A stretch of DNA of 64,000 nt, from contig NZ_LT630003.1 of the NCBI RefSeq assembly GCF_900105615.1, positions 3,348,001-3,412,000 of the forward strand, written 5' to 3'. The position numbers and the translations under genes are program-made. Below the pieces are notes generated by a model. That model was given only the letters and a program-made list of their open reading frames with translations. It did not search any database and had not been told where the DNA came from. The stretch comes from Lacrimispora sphenoides JCM 1415. GTDB taxonomy: Bacteria > Bacillota > Clostridia > Lachnospirales > Lachnospiraceae. This document shows positions 62,372 through 64,000 of this stretch, piece by piece; the first letter of the stretch is position 1; each line of letters starts with the position of its first letter.

Positions 62372-63370
62372 TTATGCCTGCCTGCGAAGCAGAATGAGAA
62401 AATAGGGTGCGGCCAGAACGGAAATCACGATTCCAACCGGTATTTCAATGACTCCAAAAAGAGAACGCCCTATGGTATCCGCAAAAAGCAGGAGTAATCC
62501 CCCAAGCAACATGGATACAGGCAAGAGCACATGGTGCCTTCCGCCTACAAATTTTCTTGCTATATGGGGGGCAACCAACCCGATAAAGCCGATTCCGCCG
62601 CTAACGGAAATGCAGCTGGCTGCCAATGCCACTGCCACCATCAATAAGGTTCTTCGTTCCCTCTCCACGCGAACCCCCAATGCAAGGGATGCTTCTTCTC
62701 CCAAAAGCAGTAAGTCCAAAATACCTGCTTTCGCAAGAAGCAGCGGAATCAGAATCAGCAGATAGGGAAGCAGTGCCTTCACCTGATACCAGCTGGTGCC
62801 CCAGATATTGCCTGCCAGCCATCTGGCTGCCAGCTGATAGCTGCTGTTTTCCATGTCGGCAGCCATAATCAGCATCAGGGACGAAAAACCGGCCGAAATG
62901 CCAATGCCGCCAAGCAAGAGATAAGACGGTATGATCTTCCCGCTTCTTTTGGAAAATCCATATAGCATGCCCGCTGCCAGTAACCCACCCGCCATGGCAA
63001 AAAGCGGCTGATAAACCATGGTTCTGATATGCAAGGTGGGAAATAAAGTCAAAAACAGCATGACTGTAAATCCAGCTCCCGCATTGATTCCCAATACCCC
63101 CGGATCAGCCAGTGGATTTTCTGTCACCGCCTGCAGTGTACAGCCGGACAGTGCCAATCCCATTCCGCATAAGACGGCAAGAATAATGCGGGGAAGGCGA
63201 ATTTTCAAAAGAGTGACGGATGCATCCGGGGCGCCCGGATGGAGCAGGCTTGCAATTACGTCTGAATAAGGGATATTTGAATAGCCGCAGTTGATTGATA
63301 GCAGGATAGCCCCGGTTACCGCTAACAGGAGAACCAATGGTACTAACTTTTGCCTGTGTTTCTTTTTCAT
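62372..63370 (-). CDS. FecCD-family ABC transporter permease (second subunit)
   Basis: 332 aa, about ten membrane helices. KIRLPRIILAVLCGMGLALSGCTLQAVTENPLADPGVLGINAGA near 52-95 and GGIGFIGLVAPHIARKFVGGRHHVLLPVSMLLGG near 260-295 are FecCD hallmarks. ATGA overlap with the first permease. Confidence 0.93.
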   Translation of the reverse strand: MKKKHRQKLVPLVLLLAVTGAILLSINCGYSNIPYSDVIASLLHPGAPDASVTLLKIRLPRIILAVLCGMGLALSGCTLQAVTENPLADPGVLGINAGAGFTVMLFLTLFPTLHIRTMVYQPLFAMAGGLLAAGMLYGFSKRSGKIIPSYLLLGGIGISAGFSSLMLIMAADMENSSYQLAARWLAGNIWGTSWYQVKALLPYLLILIPLLLAKAGILDLLLLGEEASLALGVRVERERRTLLMVAVALAASCISVSGGIGFIGLVAPHIARKFVGGRHHVLLPVSMLLGGLLLLFADTIGRSLFGVIEIPVGIVISVLAAPYFLILLRRQA

Positions 63371-64000
63371 AAAACTGCTCCTTTCTTCCGGTACGTCAGC
63401 ACCAGAAAGAACGGAACGCCAATGGCCGATACCAGCGCACCTACCGGCGTGTCAAAAGGAGCGTTAATGAAACGGGCGGCGATATCCGCCAGCACAAGCA
63501 GTATTGCCCCCAACAGGGCGGATACCGGCAAAAGCCTGCGGTAATCCTCACCGGCAAGGAATCGTGAAATGTGCGGCACGATCAGCCCCAGGAATGAGAT
63601 TCCGCCAACCAAGGATACGCTGGCCCCCGCCAAAATCAACACCGCTCCGATGCCGGTCAGACGAACAGCCCATACGTTTACACCGAGTCCCGCTGCGCTT
63701 TCCTCTCCCAGGACAAGCACCGATAACCTTCCAGAAAGAAGCTGGCTGATAAGCCCTGCACCCGCGATCCATGGCACGGTCAGGAGTAGGCTCTGCCATG
63801 TAATGCCGGATAAGCTCCCAGCCGTCCAAAACGACAGTGATTTTGAAAGTCCGAAGGTGAGGGAAATCCCCTGACTCATTGCAGTTAACAGGGCGGAAAC
63901 AGCACTTCCGGCCAAGATGAGCCGAATAGATCCGGATTTATGCTTGCCGACTCCTATCCCATATACCAGCAGAACGGCCAGTGCTGCTCCTATAAACGCG
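63367..64000 (-). CDS. FecCD-family ABC transporter permease (first subunit, 5' end outside window)
   Basis: The frame is open to the right edge: codons from 64000 read AFIGAALAVLLVYGIGVGKH, then SGSIRLILAGSAVSAL, so the Met at 63915 is internal. The visible 210 codons are the C-terminal two thirds, with GGISFLGLIVPHISRFLAGEDYRRLLPVSALLGAILLVLAD near the end. It heads the visible part of the import operon; the solute-binding protein is probably beyond the edge. Confidence 0.92.
   Translation of the reverse strand, partial: AFIGAALAVLLVYGIGVGKHKSGSIRLILAGSAVSALLTAMSQGISLTFGLSKSLSFWTAGSLSGITWQSLLLTVPWIAGAGLISQLLSGRLSVLVLGEESAAGLGVNVWAVRLTGIGAVLILAGASVSLVGGISFLGLIVPHISRFLAGEDYRRLLPVSALLGAILLVLADIAARFINAPFDTPVGALVSAIGVPFFLVLTYRKKGAVL

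Overview
The window looks like a chromosomal segment of an anaerobic, spore-forming Lachnospiraceae clostridium, probably in or near Lacrimispora ([Clostridium] saccharolyticum/sphenoides group). This is inferred from the electron-bifurcating [FeFe] hydrogenase and its sensory partners, CotF-type spore coat genes, YesM/YesN sugar regulation, an uncapped tRNA cluster (no encoded CCA) and the overall gene style. No species marker is present, so the assignment is an inference.

Layout: 1-6.3 kb carries carbohydrate uptake: a fructose-type PTS with a DeoC aldolase, and an alpha-glucoside PTS with a GH4 6-phospho-alpha-glucosidase and an RpiR regulator. 6.5-14.1 kb is housekeeping (DAHP synthase, an HPr-like protein, uppP, ung, hisF, hisH, a Sir2-related protein, a DUF4430/ECF pair and an RlmI-type methyltransferase). 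14.2-16.8 kb is an AT-rich accessory patch with a frameshifted TraX gene, a small secreted protein, an AP2-domain fragment and unexplained repeats. 16.8-22.4 kb holds an Fe-S aldo/keto reductase, a YtrA-type GntR/ABC module and a polysaccharide deacetylase.

21.7-30.3 kb is a hydrogenase region. hydC-HATPase-[2Fe-2S]-hydB-hydA (electron-bifurcating, NADH/ferredoxin) points right. A divergent regulatory-looking operon (DRTGGG, RsbT/W-like ATPase, H-cluster protein without the usual catalytic environment, second DRTGGG, PHP) points left. A second hydrogenase locus at 42.2-46.9 kb holds a small [2Fe-2S] protein, HydS (H-cluster plus PAS), a SpoIIE/PP2C phosphatase and a group-B type [FeFe] hydrogenase. 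In total four H-cluster proteins sit within 25 kb, but no hydE/F/G maturase is present.

30.4-41.6 kb is a glucuronide/uronate utilisation locus: DUF2264 protein, sugar isomerase/epimerase, carbohydrate ABC transporter, divergent YesM/YesN two-component system and a GH2 enzyme with the NxK motif of beta-glucuronidases. 47-53.7 kb carries adenine deaminase, purine nucleoside phosphorylase, an NMT1-like ABC transporter behind a terminator-containing leader, a lipoprotein and Ogt. Six tRNA genes (Pro, Gly, Arg, His, Gln, Lys) follow at 54.1-54.7 kb. 54.9-60.2 kb has an AraC/GyrI regulator, an internally deleted DUF3788 pseudogene, and a MarR-regulated heterodimeric ABC exporter. 60.5-60.85 kb contains what looks like a complete type I toxin-antitoxin locus. 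The right end is a FecCD/FecE iron-chelate or corrinoid importer with an FMN-binding lipoprotein, cut by the window edge.
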